A DNA stretch of 64,000 nt from Pegoplata infirma. Taxonomy: Eukaryota > Arthropoda > Insecta > Diptera > Anthomyiidae. Below the pieces are notes generated by a model. That model ran no database searches. It was not told the DNA's origin and saw nothing but the letters and a program-made list of their open reading frames with translations. The stretch lies in the NCBI GenBank assembly GCA_963921195.1, contig OY992537.1, positions 174,795,021 through 174,859,020 of the forward strand. The letters are read 5' to 3'. This document shows, piece after piece, positions 34,036 to 46,169 of the stretch. The position numbers were made by a program, and so were the translations under genes. The first letter of the stretch is position 1. Every line of letters starts with the position of its first letter.

Positions 34036-36305
34036 TAGGTTAGGTTAGGTTAGGGTGGCGGTGCCAGATGGGCACTCCGCATAGACCAATTGGTCCATAG
34101 CGATACCACAAAACTATTTCCGCTTATCGATGTAAACTAAATACATTGACCTTCATTGCGAATTGTTTCAAGCTTTTCAGGTCTATCCTCGTAATTTCCT
34201 CCAAAGTCTCGAACTGTGAACTTCCTATAATTGATAGTCGAGTTCGTGCCAAAGCCGGGCAGTGACACAGGATGTGTTCAATGGTCTCTTCGACGTCTGG
34301 TGTCTCGCACCTTTTACAGTTTGCGTCCGTAATAAGATTCATGTTCTTGGCATGTTTTCCGACAAGACAGTGTCCCGTTATTAAACCTGTCAACATACGA
34401 CATTCTATTCTCGTAAGTGTAAGTAAGAATTTAGTTCTTCCTAAATCATAGCGTGGCCATAAAATTCTGCTTATACGACTTGTCCCAAGTTCCTTCCATC
34501 TTCGATTTGCTTTGGCGACAGTTAGGGTATTTCGTTTTAGTTTGAAATGCTGGAGTGGCGGTGAAAGCATTATGGTGGTACCTATGCCATCTGCTCCAAG
34601 TTTCGCGAGTTCATCTGCTTTCTCGTTTCCTTCTATTCCTTCGTGCCCTGGTACCCATAATAAGGTAACTTCATTATTTAAGCAAAGTTGTTTTAAATTC
34701 TCGTAACACTTTAAAACCGTTTTCGATTAAATTTGGTAGCTCAAGAGTGCCTTTAGAGCAGCTTGACTATCCACGTAGAAATTAAGGGTGGCACCTTTTT
34801 CCTTTGCCATATATTCCACAGCTTTTGATATAGCAGCTATCTCAGCCTGAAAGATACTCGAGTCCACGGGTAATTTAAAAGATAAGTGTTGGTCAAGTTC
34901 CAGTATCGTGAAACCAGCTCCAACACCATGCGATTGCTTCGATCCATCAGTAAAGATATTTATTGAGTTCGCAGGAGGGCCCTGCCAGGTCGACCAGAAT
35001 TCTCGATCCGGAAATCTAACTTCATATTTCCGGTCGAAAAATAGTTTGGGCACTGTGTAATCAGAGTCAATACGGTCCATATTAGCAATGTTACTGTGTC
35101 CAAAGTTGCGATACTTGAACCAATTTGACTCTTTGAGTCTGAGGCAAGCTTTGTAAGCGTCGCCCTTAGCAAAGAGATCAATTGGTAATAAGTGCAATAA
35201 AGTGTCGATAGAGTCGGCTGATGTTGTTCTCAAAGCGCCAGTGATACTCCGTCCCATTTGCCGTTGAAGCTTCTGAAACATTTTAAGCGTCACATCCTTT
35301 TCGAGTGCCTTATGCCAGACTAAAACTCCATAGAGTAAGATTGGTCTTACGATTGAAGTATAAATCCAGTAAGTGACTTTAGGTTCTAGACCCCAGGTAC
35401 TGCCGAACATTTTCTTACACGCGTAATACGCGTTGTTTGCCTTTTTTACTCTTTCTTCAGAGTTCTTGTTCCAGAACAGCTTACTGTCCAAGAACACTCC
35501 AAGAAATTTGGCATGCGGTGATATTGGAATTTCAACTCCTCCCACTCGAACCTTTCTAAATTCCGGGATTTTGTATTTTCTAGTAAAAAGAACCATTTCC
35601 GTTTTCTGCGGGTTGACATTAAGTCCATTTCCTGAAGCCCACTTCCACATAGCCTTAAGTGAGCCCTCTAAAATCTCGGATACAGTATACAGATATTTGC
35701 CACATGATAGAATAACCACATCATCAGCGTATGCTATTGTTGTGGTTCCTAAAGTCTTCAGTTCCTTTAAAATGGGGTCCAACACCAGGAGCCAGAGCAG
35801 TGGTGACAGAACCCCACCTTGTGGTGTTCCTCTAGTAGCGTAACGAGATGTTTTTGCATGACCCCATTCGGCCGTTATTTCCCGACATGAAAGCATTTGC
35901 TCTATCCATTTACTCAAACAACTGTTAGTTGAAGCCTTGTCCAAAGCATTAACTATCGTCTTTGTATTTACATTGTTAAAAGCCCCTTCTATATCCAGAA
36001 ATGCTGCAAGAGCAAATTCCTTATACTCCAGGGATACTTCTACCTTCTGTACAAGTGAATGGAGCGCAGTCTCTATGGATTTACCCTGCTGGTAAGCATT
36101 CTGTGCATCCGATAGAAAATTTGTACCTAAATGCTCTCGTATATATAGATCAATTATCCTTTCCAGTGTTTTCAAAAGAAAAGATGTTAAACTGATTGGT
36201 CTGTAATCTTTTGCCGTCGCGTGGTTAAGTTTACCGCTTTTGGGCAAGTATATAATACTTGCTTTCCTCCATCCTTTTGGAATATAGCAAAATTTCAGGC
36301 ATGCT
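34036..36305 (-). mobile_element. 5'-truncated non-LTR retrotransposon (R1/I/LOA group) with a 10-bp target duplication
   Basis: The 2,270-bp insert is flanked by CCTTACTCGT at 34026-34035 and 36306-36315. The 3' end on the minus strand is a tail of four CCTAA units (TTAGG on plus, 34036-34055). The 5' end starts inside the reverse transcriptase. Target-primed reverse transcription explains both the truncation and the direct repeats. Confidence 0.85.
34124..36304 (-). pseudogene. Reverse transcriptase / RNase H polyprotein of the LINE, truncated, one internal TAA
   Basis: The frame is open from the first codon of the insert (ACLKFCYIPKGW, the usual start of the RT core) to 34124, except for one TAA at 34727-34729. 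In order: DYRPISL; FLDIEGAFNNV; TPQGGVLSPLLW; the catalytic box YADDVV (about 35714-35731); the thumb region with KFLGVFLD and RPILLYG; an RNase H domain with D in FTDGSK, E in QAEIAAI and D in YVDSQAA; the stop; then WVPGHEGIEGNEKADELA, the H/D end of RNase H; and a C-terminal C-x2-C-x11-H-x3-C module (CKRC...EHILC). RT copies the element RNA at the target nick; RNase H removes the template. The APE endonuclease and ORF1 are missing, so the copy is dead. It is much better preserved than the 9.3-kb relative. Confidence 0.85.
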
Positions 36306-36756
36306 CCTTACTCGTATTCTTCGTTATAAATTTATGACTTATTTTATACCTTACTGGTATTCTATGTGATAATGTGGATGCATTACTTTGAGTCTCATCG
36401 CCTGTTAAAATCATCAATGCTGCAATGTATAAAATAAGAGATCCTATACCTTATTTTATACCTTATTTGGTAATCTAAGTTTTGCTGGGTATTCTGGGAT
36501 TTCGATGCTGATTCTGAATCTAGTTTTCAAATTTTTCTATCACTTTATGTTTTCGAGAAAATTGAGGTCAAAGTACTCAAAAAACATGTTTTTGTCCATT
36601 TTTGAGAGCTTATAACTTTTTAACGAGTTGTAATAGAACTAGGGTTGCCAGAAATTTATTTCCAAAAAGCGGGACAAACGCAAGAAAATTGCTAAAATGG
36701 CGGGATTTCAAAAATTTTAGCGGGACAAAAATAATAGATTAATATGCAGTTTAAAA

Positions 36757-37318
36757 TAGAGATGGGCGCGTGAGTGATTTTTGACTCACACTCACTCACG
36801 CTCACGACAGGAATTTTTGAATCACGCACACACACTCACGATCATAATTTTTTTACTCACACTCACTCACAATCACGTGAGTAAATTTAATACAACTCAC
36901 ACTCACGTTGACTCACACTCACGTTGACTCACACTCACGAAACTTTTATTTATACAATAAAAAATTTAAAAACTAAAATTTTAAGCAAAATTTTAAGTTC
37001 TGCGAAATTTTACAATATATTTTTTGCTTTTTTCGTACGAAATCCTAAGTTTAGCCGAATTTTAATGTTATTTTGTTGATTTTTTTGGTACAAAGGGAAT
37101 ATGAAGAGAAAATAAATCAAGCAAGCTCACGCAATAAAATCGACTCACGTACACTCACTCACGCAAAAATCTAACTCACGCACACTCACTCACGCAATTT
37201 TTTCCGCACTCACACTCACTCACGATCACGTGAGTAAAATCGAATTCAGTCACACTCACGCGTGATCATGCGTGAATCACGTGAATCACGCTCTAATCTG
37301 CTCATGTGCCCATCTCTA
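36757..37318. mobile_element. TAGAGATGGGC MITE made of CTCACG repeats, 8-bp target duplication
   Basis: Inverted ends TAGAGATGGGC and GCCCATCTCTA are flanked by GTTTAAAA at 36749-36756 and 37319-37326. The outer parts are tandem CACTCACTCACGCTCACG-like runs; AATCACGTGAGTAAA (with palindromic CACGTG) occurs in each half. TIR size and 8-bp duplication suggest a hAT-mobilised MITE. Confidence 0.8.
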
Positions 37319-37668
37319 GTTTAAAACACAGAGATGGATAATCCTTACGATGCATCGCTGTACCAAAATTACTCCTTAGAAGTTTTTGTAATATTTTCCC
37401 GGAATTGACTCTATTTGGTTTATTTAAAAACTATTTTTTTGCATCGAAAATTGTTTTGTATCAAAATGTACTAAGATTGCTTTGGAAGTTGGCAGTAAAC
37501 TGGGTTTTTGTCAAAAAATGTTTGGTTATTTTTCGCGAAAAGGGGTTCCAATTGCGTTTTGGAAACATGCATTTTAAAATTCCCAGAAGCCGAATTCGGG
37601 ATGCACTAATAAACATTCCACGGATGAATTTGTCAATGCTTTCATATTTTTATTGTTTTAGTATACAT

Positions 37669-38868
37669 ATGAGTCATTCCACACCAACTGTTCCACTACA
37701 GAAAAACCATGGTGGTTTCAATAGGATATCATTTGCAAAGTATTCGCCCATAGTTCACTATTAAATAACAAAAATAAAATTTAAGATTTTTCAAAAAGTG
37801 GGCCTTGGAGGCATGGTCAAAAATTGAAAATTTCAGAATTTTTTGCCTAAGTATCTTTATTTGAATATTTATGCCAATAAAATGAAACACAGTGATGTCT
37901 TTAAAATAAAAGTTTTTTATAGATTTTTGTATGGGCTATCGATTAAAAAAAAAAAATTGGAAAATTTTCAGAAGAAGTTCTGAATTTTTTAAATTTAAAC
38001 TTAAACTTTATTTATCAAAAAACATGCCACAATTTTATTTCTTTTTTAAATGTTGAAAAATTAGTTAAGGTGTATATCTATCTGTTCTGAAATTTTCAGA
38101 GATGCATTTTTCCTTGTTTTCGAGAAAAAAAATGTTGAACATTGCACTATGCTAATAATTAACAATAATGGGGTATATTACATATGCGAATGAGTAATAT
38201 TAACTCTTAAAAAACATTCAAAATAGAGATGTGATCGTGGGTAAGTTTTTTTTTTTACCATCACGCACTCTCACCAAGGAAATTATTTTAATCACGCATG
38301 ATCATTTATTTTGCTCACGCTTAGTCACGCTCACGTGAGTATCGTGCCCGTGACAACATTTTTCTACTCACGTGAGCGTACGTGAACGTGAGGAAAATTA
38401 AAAATCGTGCGTGATTAAAACTTTTCCTTCGCGAGCGTGCGTGATCGTCAAAAAAAACTCACCCACGAAAACATCTTTATTTTAAATGTTTTTAATAGTT
38501 AATATTACTCATTCGCATACGTAATATACCCTATTATTATAAATTATAAGCATAGTGCAATGTTCAACATTTTTTTCCAATTTTTATTTTTTTAATCGAT
38601 AGCCCATACAAAAATCTATAAAAAACTTTTATTTTAAAGACATCACTGTGTTTCATTTTATTGGCATAAATATTCAAATAAAGATACTTAGGCAAAAAAT
38701 TCTGAAATTTTCAATTTTTGACCATGCCTCCAAGGCCCACTTTTTGAAAAATCTTAAATTTTATTTTTGTTATTTAATAGTGAACTATGGGCGAGTACTC
38801 TGCAATTGATTTCATATTGACACGACATCACTTTTTTTTTGCTGAACATTTGGTGTGGAATGCCTCAT
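37669..38868. mobile_element. 1.2-kb palindromic element with GGCATTCCA-type ends
   Basis: ATGAGTCATTCCACACCAA on the left is the inverse of TTTGGTGTGGAATGCCTCAT on the right. Arms of about 500 bp, for example GGGCCTTGGAGGCATGG and its inverse at about 38724, are highly similar. The centre (38220-38480) is a second CTCACG-type inverted array. An ATAT-rich target surrounds it. No gene. Confidence 0.75.
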
Positions 38869-39498
38869 ATATAGAAAATATTTGTGAATGTCGAAAAATT
38901 GTATTAATTATGGTGTTTACTTCAGCTAAACTGGGATGAATTCACCAAACACTATACGGATTGCACAAAATCCAAACGATTGAGTAAAAATCCAATTCAT
39001 TTTTATTTTTACGAAAATAGATTTTTTTTTGCTCAAGCTCAACCGTGCCCATAGAAAAGTACAACTGGCTTGTACAAATCTGTTAGTTTGTATGGTATAT
39101 TTGGCAAATAACTTTTTGACGCTTAAAAAAGCGGGAATTTGGAATCCCGCGCGGGACGCGGTAAACGTCGACACAAAGCGGGACAATCCCGCCAAATGCG
39201 GGACGTCTGGCAACCCTAAATAGAACGGAAAATTTGGTATCATTTTGTTAAGCTGAAAATGCCCTTTAATTGTGCATATTTAAAAAATTAATTTAAAAAG
39301 AAAATAGAAAAACCTTATATTTCCGCCCTCTGTGGTGGATTTTTGGAACTTTTTTTAAGAGTTTGAAAAACGACCATTGTATTATATTTTGCTGTAGAAT
39401 CGACTGGTGAAATCAGATTTGCGATATATTCAGCCGTTTTTGCTCTGCAGAAAAATCAGCTCAAAATTCGCGTTTTCAGATGCGTTGAACCACCCCAC

Positions 39499-41175
39499 AA
39501 TGGTCTCCCAGACCCATTTTTTTGGCCAAAACTCAAAACTTTTTTTTTTTATTTGTTGTTGGAATATTGTAGCAAACACTTCAGATAAATAAAAAAATTA
39601 TTTGTTTTTGCAAACTTTAATTAACTGTTATTCTATGAAGTGAGAAAGTTCAATGTTGTAAGTGGAGTGGTAAACTGAAACACGTGGTGTAATTTTTGGA
39701 TTTCTTAGGACACTGGCTAGACGAAAATAAAAAAAACTTTTTCAATCTATTAGTTATGAAAATTAATGACGATAGTAAGTAATTGAATTTTCAATATTGA
39801 AATATTCAATAAAAATTATGGAAAAAAGAATATACAGGAAAACTTTCATAACCTCAAAATCAGTGATTTTTGCTTTTTATAAAAGAAAATATAGTATAAA
39901 ACTTATAAAATTTCAAGCAATTTCAACGACCCAAAAAGACAAAAAATTAAAGTGATATTTGGTGCTTACAAATCATCAATAGATTTTTGCTAGTTTTTGC
40001 TTGTTTTCAAGAAATCAATTTTTTTTCAGGAAACTTTTGCTCCAAAAACTGTGATTTACTCACAGTTTGGCAGAGTGGAAACAAAAAACAAGAACAAACC
40101 CAACTAGTTTCTTAGCGAAAATCGAAGAAACATAAAGATTTCTTCAGTAAAATTTAATGGCGGTTTTTTCTGAAAACATATTAACCCTCTATCTCGCATT
40201 TTTAGGGGTAATTTTAGCCCTTTTTTCAAATATTCTCAAAGAACACCACAAAGGCGTGCGTTTAAAGAGTTAGAATGTTCTAAAAAAATGTTTTGCAATT
40301 TCACTACATATAAAATTTCACTTTGTCAATGGCCAAAAGTTAGTGTGATATAACCAAAATGTTTAAAGAATTAAATTTTGAAATTATCATATTTTGTTAA
40401 ATTGTGTTTCACTATGATACTCTAAAATTTTACATTTTTAAGCATTCTGAACTTTTTGCCCGATCTTTAGCCTGTGACAACCCATAGTGAAATTTAATTT
40501 ATAAAATGTTTGTAGAGCATTTTAACCCTTTAAGCGCACGTTTTAGTGGTGTTATATGAGAATATTTGCGAAAAAGGTTCAAAATGATCACTAAAAATGG
40601 AAAATATGGGGTAATATGTTACAATTGTAATATGTAATATGTTACAATGAAATACATTGTTAATTTTTGTTTATCATTTTAAAACGTTTTAGTGGTGTTT
40701 TATGAGAATATTTAAAAAAGAAGCGATATGACTCCTAAAACTGAGAGATAGGGGTTAATATGTTCTAAGAAAAGAATCGCCATCAAGTTTTACTGCAGAC
40801 ATTTTGTAACATTATTTACCTCAGATTTAGATTTAATACTTTTTTTTACTTATTCAAAACGACTTTGAAAAAAATTTTAAAACTTCAGTGGGCTATAAAA
40901 AATTAACTCGATCTAAGTTTTTAAAACCATTCGGGTTTTGGTGTACTTAAATTTTTTAGGTCCCATCTTAGATAAAAAGCGTGCTGCACAGTATTATAAT
41001 AAAAAAAAATAAAAACATGAAGAGAATAATATGTTCCCTCGGCTCTAGATGGGTTAAAAAATAGACTAAAATTTTTTAAACTTTATAAAATTTATGTTTT
41101 TTGTTGTTAAAAGTGTATTTTATTTCAATTCATGTGTAGAAGTGATTATTTTAGTTTTGGCCAAAAAATATGGCT
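39499..41175. mobile_element. Palindromic insertion in the right arm of Y
   Basis: Inverted ends include TTTTTTTGGCCAAAAC on the left and TTTTGGCCAAAAAATATGG on the right, next to GGTCT/AGACC. Inner inverted pairs include ATATTAACCCTCTATCTC (40185) and GAGATAGGGGTTAATATG (40735), with the centre near 40480. Limits are approximate. AT-rich, no credible gene. Confidence 0.55.
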
Positions 41176-41276
41176 TGCCAGACCAATGTGCACCCCAAGG
41201 AGCGATTTTTTTTGCCAAAAAAATACCGCCATTCTTTTTAGTTCCTCTAAATCCTTCAAAAAAATGATGATACCCG

Positions 41277-42587
41277 CAGATCAAATTTTCAAAAATTTAC
41301 TCTAGTCTTTATATTAGAAATTTAAAAAAAAAAAATTTCAAAACTTTTTTTTTAGAGAATCCTATATTCAAAATTTCTTATTTTTCAAACCGTTATTTTA
41401 GGAAATTAAAAAAGTACGAATGAAAAGCGAAAAATGAAAAGTACAATTATTTTTTTTAACCTCCGAGTATCAGAAATTCCTAAGTCTATTTTCAGAATGT
41501 TTAGAAAAAACACCCTACATTCTAAAAATCAAGATTTTATGACCATTATTTCAGGGAATCGAAAAAGTACCAAAGTACAATTTTTTACCCGTCGAAACTT
41601 TCATAACTTTATTTCGGTGAATAATCCTTTATTCCAAATTTCAAGTATCTAGAACTATTATTTCACGAGATAGAAAAAGTACTAAAGTATATACGCTTAC
41701 CCATTTTAATCCATTAGAATCAGAATTCCTAATACAATTAATATTATTTTAACAAGTGTTAGCAAAATTAACGAAAAAAACTATGTTATTTTAACAAAAA
41801 AAATTTTCTCTGTTAAATTAAAAATAAGATACAAAATTCATTAATTTCTAATCATTATTATTATAATTTTTTTAATTTTTCTTATTAAAACCAAATGAAT
41901 AAACAAACTCCCATGTTGCCAAATAATAAAATTAACTAATATTCATTACAAATAAATTAAAAATAAATAAATATTTATATAAAATGTTAATTAAATATTT
42001 TTATTGTAAAAATCACATTTTTTTTTTGTAAATTTAACCAAAGAATTTAAAATTTTAATGTAAATTAATTCCATTAGTCTGTAACAAAAAAAAAAACCCC
42101 ATGTAAATGTATATTTCAAATATCTGATTATATTTAATTAATCTTAACAAAACTATGTAAATTTGTATTCCATATTAATGCTTTTATAATAACAAAATGA
42201 AAAAAAATAATAATTAATCGTAGTTAGTTGTGCGTATTAAAATTTTTGTAATATTTTTTTTAAGTTTAATTTTTTTGATATTATAAATATAAATAATAAT
42301 AATAACAATCATTCCAAAGAGATTTTTTAGGTGTAATAAATTAATTTTTTTTGTTCATTATTAAACATAAATTGTGTAATATTTAATCGTAATGTTATAA
42401 TGAAATGCTAGTAATTTAAGTAAATTTTTATGTTGAAAAATAAGAAAATAAATTAAATTTATTGAAAGAAAACAAATGTGTTTTTAATTGGAACATTAAA
42501 CTTTAAAAACATTTCTAAACATTTATAAAGGAGAGATATGAAAATAATATGGCCCAATTTATAATTTTTATATTTGTGCTAATATAT
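41277..42587 (+). repeat. Segmental duplication copy 1, unique-looking flank
   Basis: From about 41533 (ATTTTATGACCATTATTTCA) to 42500 it matches 53224-54200 closely and co-linearly, for instance CATGTTGCCAAATAATAAAA and CGTAGTTAGTTGTGCG in both. No gene is visible; the strip 41277-41532 has no counterpart in copy 2. Confidence 0.8.
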
Positions 42588-42732
42588 ATGGGGCATTCCA
42601 GGCCAAATCACTCACTTTTAGACCCGACCCCCCTCGATTAATTTTTTTTTATATGTTTTAGTACGTATTAAATGCAACTTGCACTCAAAACTTTTCAGCC
42701 TTTAATACCAAGTAAGTGTTGAGTAATCAATT

Positions 42733-44603
42733 CCCAGCAAAAATTTTGCTGAACTGGCAGCAGCTTTTGGAAAGGAAACTCGAGTCAAGGAGCGCATCCA
42801 AACCTGCTGAATTCATGCATGATTCTCTAAGGTGATGTCACACTTTAGAGCGCTAGTTGGATACACCGAAAAAGCGCTCTTAAGATGCTCTGAATTCACA
42901 TCTCTTTAGAGCTCTGAAAAATCGCCATAAAGATGCAGTGAATTTATGTATCTTTTTAGAGCTATTTAAGCAGAATAAAGATGAAGCACATTTGACTATT
43001 TCTGAAATACAAATTACAAAATCTGAAATACAATTGACTATTTCTGAATACAATCTGAAAATCTTAAATACAGTTGACTAATTCTGAAAATCAATTGACA
43101 CCCAGCAAGCATTCGGAAGAAATATCGCCTAAGAGAAACAATTCCATTTAAAAAATTTTCAATTATATGTATTTCGAAAATTTCAAATTATATTTCAGAA
43201 ACTTCCATTTATATTTCAGATATTACCATGTATAACCAAAAAATGTTAAATTACATTTCAAAAATTTTTAATTATATTGGAAATTTTTTAAATATAATTG
43301 GACATTTTTAAATATAATTGGAGAGTCTAAAAAGTTATTGGACATTTTTATACCCTCCACTCTAGTGATAGAGGGTATATGTAAGTTTGTCATTCTGTTT
43401 GTAACACCTCGAAATATTAGTCTAGGATCCCATAAAGTATATATATTCATGATCCTCGATCGATTTTAAGACGATCTAGCGATGACCCTCCGTCCGTCTG
43501 TCCGTCTGTCTGTCTGTTGAAAACACGCTAACTTTTGAAAGACTTTACGGAGGCTCCTGAAGTTTGGCATATATGCGAAATCGGTCCAGTGGTTCAAAAG
43601 TTATGAACAAAAGACTGAATTTCGGCAAGGGGTTTTCGTGAATTTATGAGATAAAAAGCACTATAACTATCGAAAATCAATTCTGAGGATGCTGAAGCAT
43701 TTATAGGCATTTAAATTTGTCGTTCCTCCAGCCTAGTTCATATTGAATTTCACCCAAATTGGTCCAGTGGTTCAAAAGTTATTATTCAAAATTTATTATT
43801 AGTTATTAGTCGCAAAAATATTTTAAAACGTATTTTTGTCACTCAAAAATATTTTTATACCAAAACAAAAAAAAATACACTCGAAAAAAATTTTACACTC
43901 AAAAAAAATTAGTAATTCTTTTTTTTTGAATGTTAAATTCCAAAAGTAATACACTCAAAAAAAATTTTACACTCAAAAAAAAATTAGTAGTTCTTTTTTT
44001 TGAATGTAAAATTCCAAAAAAATTTTACACTCAAAAAAAATAGTATTATATTTTTTTTGTTCAAAAATAACTAAAAAAAAATTTTTTTACACAAAATAAA
44101 ATATTTCTAATCATAACTGTTATTTTTTTCACGTTAGAAAATTTACTATCACTTAAAATGGGCATTGTGGAGGGTATTGATAGATTCGGCCAAGTCGAAT
44201 TTAGCTTTTCTACTTGTTTGTAATATAATTTGTATTTTCTGAAACTAAAGTGGAAATGGTGTACTCAATTTTTTCTCATTCAAAATGTGTTAAAAGTGTT
44301 ATGATTGAAGCACTCTTTGCAGCGCTGATTAATGCGCAGTAATGATGCAGTGAAATCATGTGTCTTTGTCCAAAACTCATGGTTTTTTATTCAAAAAGTG
44401 TTAAATATATTTAAAAGAAAAGCATGTGTGAAATTTTATCAAAATATAATTTTATATATTAGGTTTTATTTAAAAAATCTTAACAAAAAATTTAAATTTT
44501 TTCCCCTTACTTTTACTGCATCCTCAAGAGCGCTCTTTTGATGCGCTTCGGTATGCTATAAAAATATGCTGTGTCGCCAAAATCTCGATTTATTTTTGCT
44601 GGG
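42733..44603. mobile_element. CCCAGCAAAAA TIR element inserted in X copy 1
   Basis: CCCAGCAAAAATTTTGC starts it and TTTATTTTTGCTGGG ends it. X copy 2 has the empty site (AATCAATTATTCAAAA at about 54576), so the insertion is certain. The duplicated target is TT (or an altered TA). It carries repeated GAGCGCTCT-like motifs at both sides and a nested mini-me copy (43345-44219). Confidence 0.75.
43345..44219 (+). mobile_element. mini-me/DINE-1-like element, subfamily A, full length
   Basis: Starts TTTTTATACCCTCCACTCTA, then TCTGTCCGTCTGTCTGTC at about 43497-43515, several TTTTACACTCAAAAAA repeats (43880-44040), and ends CGGCCAAGTCGAATTTAGC...TTTCTACTTGTTT. It is the best reference copy in the window (about 875 bp). 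Confidence 0.75.
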
Positions 44604-46169
44604 TTATTCAAAATGGTGATTTTTTCAAAAAAAAAATTTAAATTTTCAAGCAATTTGACTAGTAAAAAATATAGACAAGTTTTTGTTGGTATTTAAATGT
44701 AGTTTTAGAAAAAAAAATGAAAAAATAATTCGAAGTAATTTTTTAACCTTTAAAAATTAAAATCGACTTTTTGAAAAAGTCCGAAGCCTTCGATTTTTTT
44801 TTAAAGTCTAAAAATTATACTTTAAATTACACAACTTTTAAGCAATAATTCGAGATGTGATCACAATTCTTTCTATTTTTTTTTTTTTTTCAAATTTTAA
44901 AAACAGCACCTTTTTTTTGACTCTGGTTTATTTTATATGGTACTCCAAAAAAATTAAATTGATAGATATTGACCCTAACTTACCCTAGATATATTCATTT
45001 GAGGGTAAAAATATGTCTTACAAAAATTTAGGTTGATCGGACATGGGTAAGACGTGACGCATCGGCCTTGAATTTTAGAAATGGATTGCAAGAAAAAATA
45101 TGAATTTTTTTCTGTTTTCCCAATTTTTTTGGTATTTTAAGTTAAATTTGAATTCAGGTGGTAACAGAATTTTGATATAGAAGTAAATGCCTCTCTAATA
45201 ATGTACTAAAAACTAAAATCGGTTGAAAATCAGCCAAGTTATTAAAACTACCCCAGGCATCTAACATGTGGCAAACCACTTGATTAAGGAATCTGATTTA
45301 AGAAATTCATTGAAATTTTCTACTGTAATAACATTTTTTAATTCTTCAAGTTCAAATGTAATAAGATGACAAGTATTTTTCAAATAGTGTTTTGCTAACA
45401 TGTTTTAAATTAATGCTAAAAATGCCTGCATTTTTCAACACTCGTTTGAAATCTACATTTTTAAATTTTTTTTTTTAAATTTGAAAAACCAAAAAAATAT
45501 TAAACTGTTACTACAGTAGATAATTTCAATAAATTTCAACAATGGGACTCGTATTCCTTAATCAATTGGCATGACACACGTCAGATGCCTGGGGAAGTTG
45601 TAAAACTTGGCTGATTTTCAACCGATTTTAGTTTTTAGTACCCTATTAGAGAGACATTTTACTCTAAATCATAATTCTGTAACCATTTAAATTCAAACTT
45701 AACTCAATATATCGAAAAAATTGGGAAAATTAACAAAAAGACATATTTTCCCCGTTTAATTCGTTTTTAAACTTCATGACCGATGTAGAACACCTTAGAC
45801 ATGTCCGATTATCCTGAAATTTCGTGAGACGTATTTCTACATCCAAATAAATACATCTAAATGTGCCTTTACTTTGTTATACTTTGTGTGTTGAAATGTA
45901 TTATTTAAATGAAAACACATTAAAAATTTTATAATTACAAAGTATTATCCGTTGCCATTTTTATTAAAAAAATTTGAAAAACACACAAAAACATAAATTT
46001 TCTTTTCTCAACTTATTTAATTTTGTTTCAATTTTAAATAAACACAAAGAAAAATATTATTTTTTGAAAATTTTTAAAATAAATATTTTCTGATACGTTA
46101 CACATTTCAAAAAAAGTAAATTACACCGCTCTACAAATCTGAGGTTGGTTTGTCGCTGCGTTTTGGATG

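Larger units (their letters stand above)
33477..36489. mobile_element. CCCAGCAAAAC TIR element inserted in Y (TA target), carrying a LINE
   Basis: CCCAGCAAAACTTTGGTAAT at the left and TAAGTTTTGCTGGG at the right are inverted, with TA at 33475-33476 and 36490-36491. The inside repeats ATAATGCATTA-type motifs. It received a TAGAGATGGGC element (from 33828) and the LINE at 34036-36305. The remainder is about 700 bp and non-coding. Confidence 0.65.
36640..39218. mobile_element. hAT-like element with 8-bp target duplication
   Basis: Ends TAGGGTTGCCAG and CTGGCAACCCTA are inverted, and AATAGAAC stands directly outside each (36632-36639 and 39219-39226). Both subterminal parts repeat GCGGGAC/GTCCCGC several times, as is usual for hAT transposase binding regions. 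No transposase remains; the inside was filled by a MITE (36757-37318) and a palindrome (37669-38868). Confidence 0.8.
32860..41276. mobile_element. Palindromic element Y, expanded by three nested insertions
   Basis: The left arm (32860-33475) starts GGATATCATCGTTTTTTT and contains GGGGTGGTTCAAAGCATCTG and GTCGATTCTACAGC. The inverse of this order is spread over 36490-36639, 39227-39495 and 41180-41276, which ends with AAAAATGATGATACCCG. Removing the insertions at 33477-36489, 36640-39218 and about 39499-41175 restores a palindrome of roughly 1.1-1.2 kb. A second fragment lies at 1597-2290. The element has no gene of its own. Confidence 0.7.

Noticed and set aside
34036..34056. Interstitial telomere
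   Set aside because: Four TTAGG units coincide exactly with the LINE 3' end and its target duplication.
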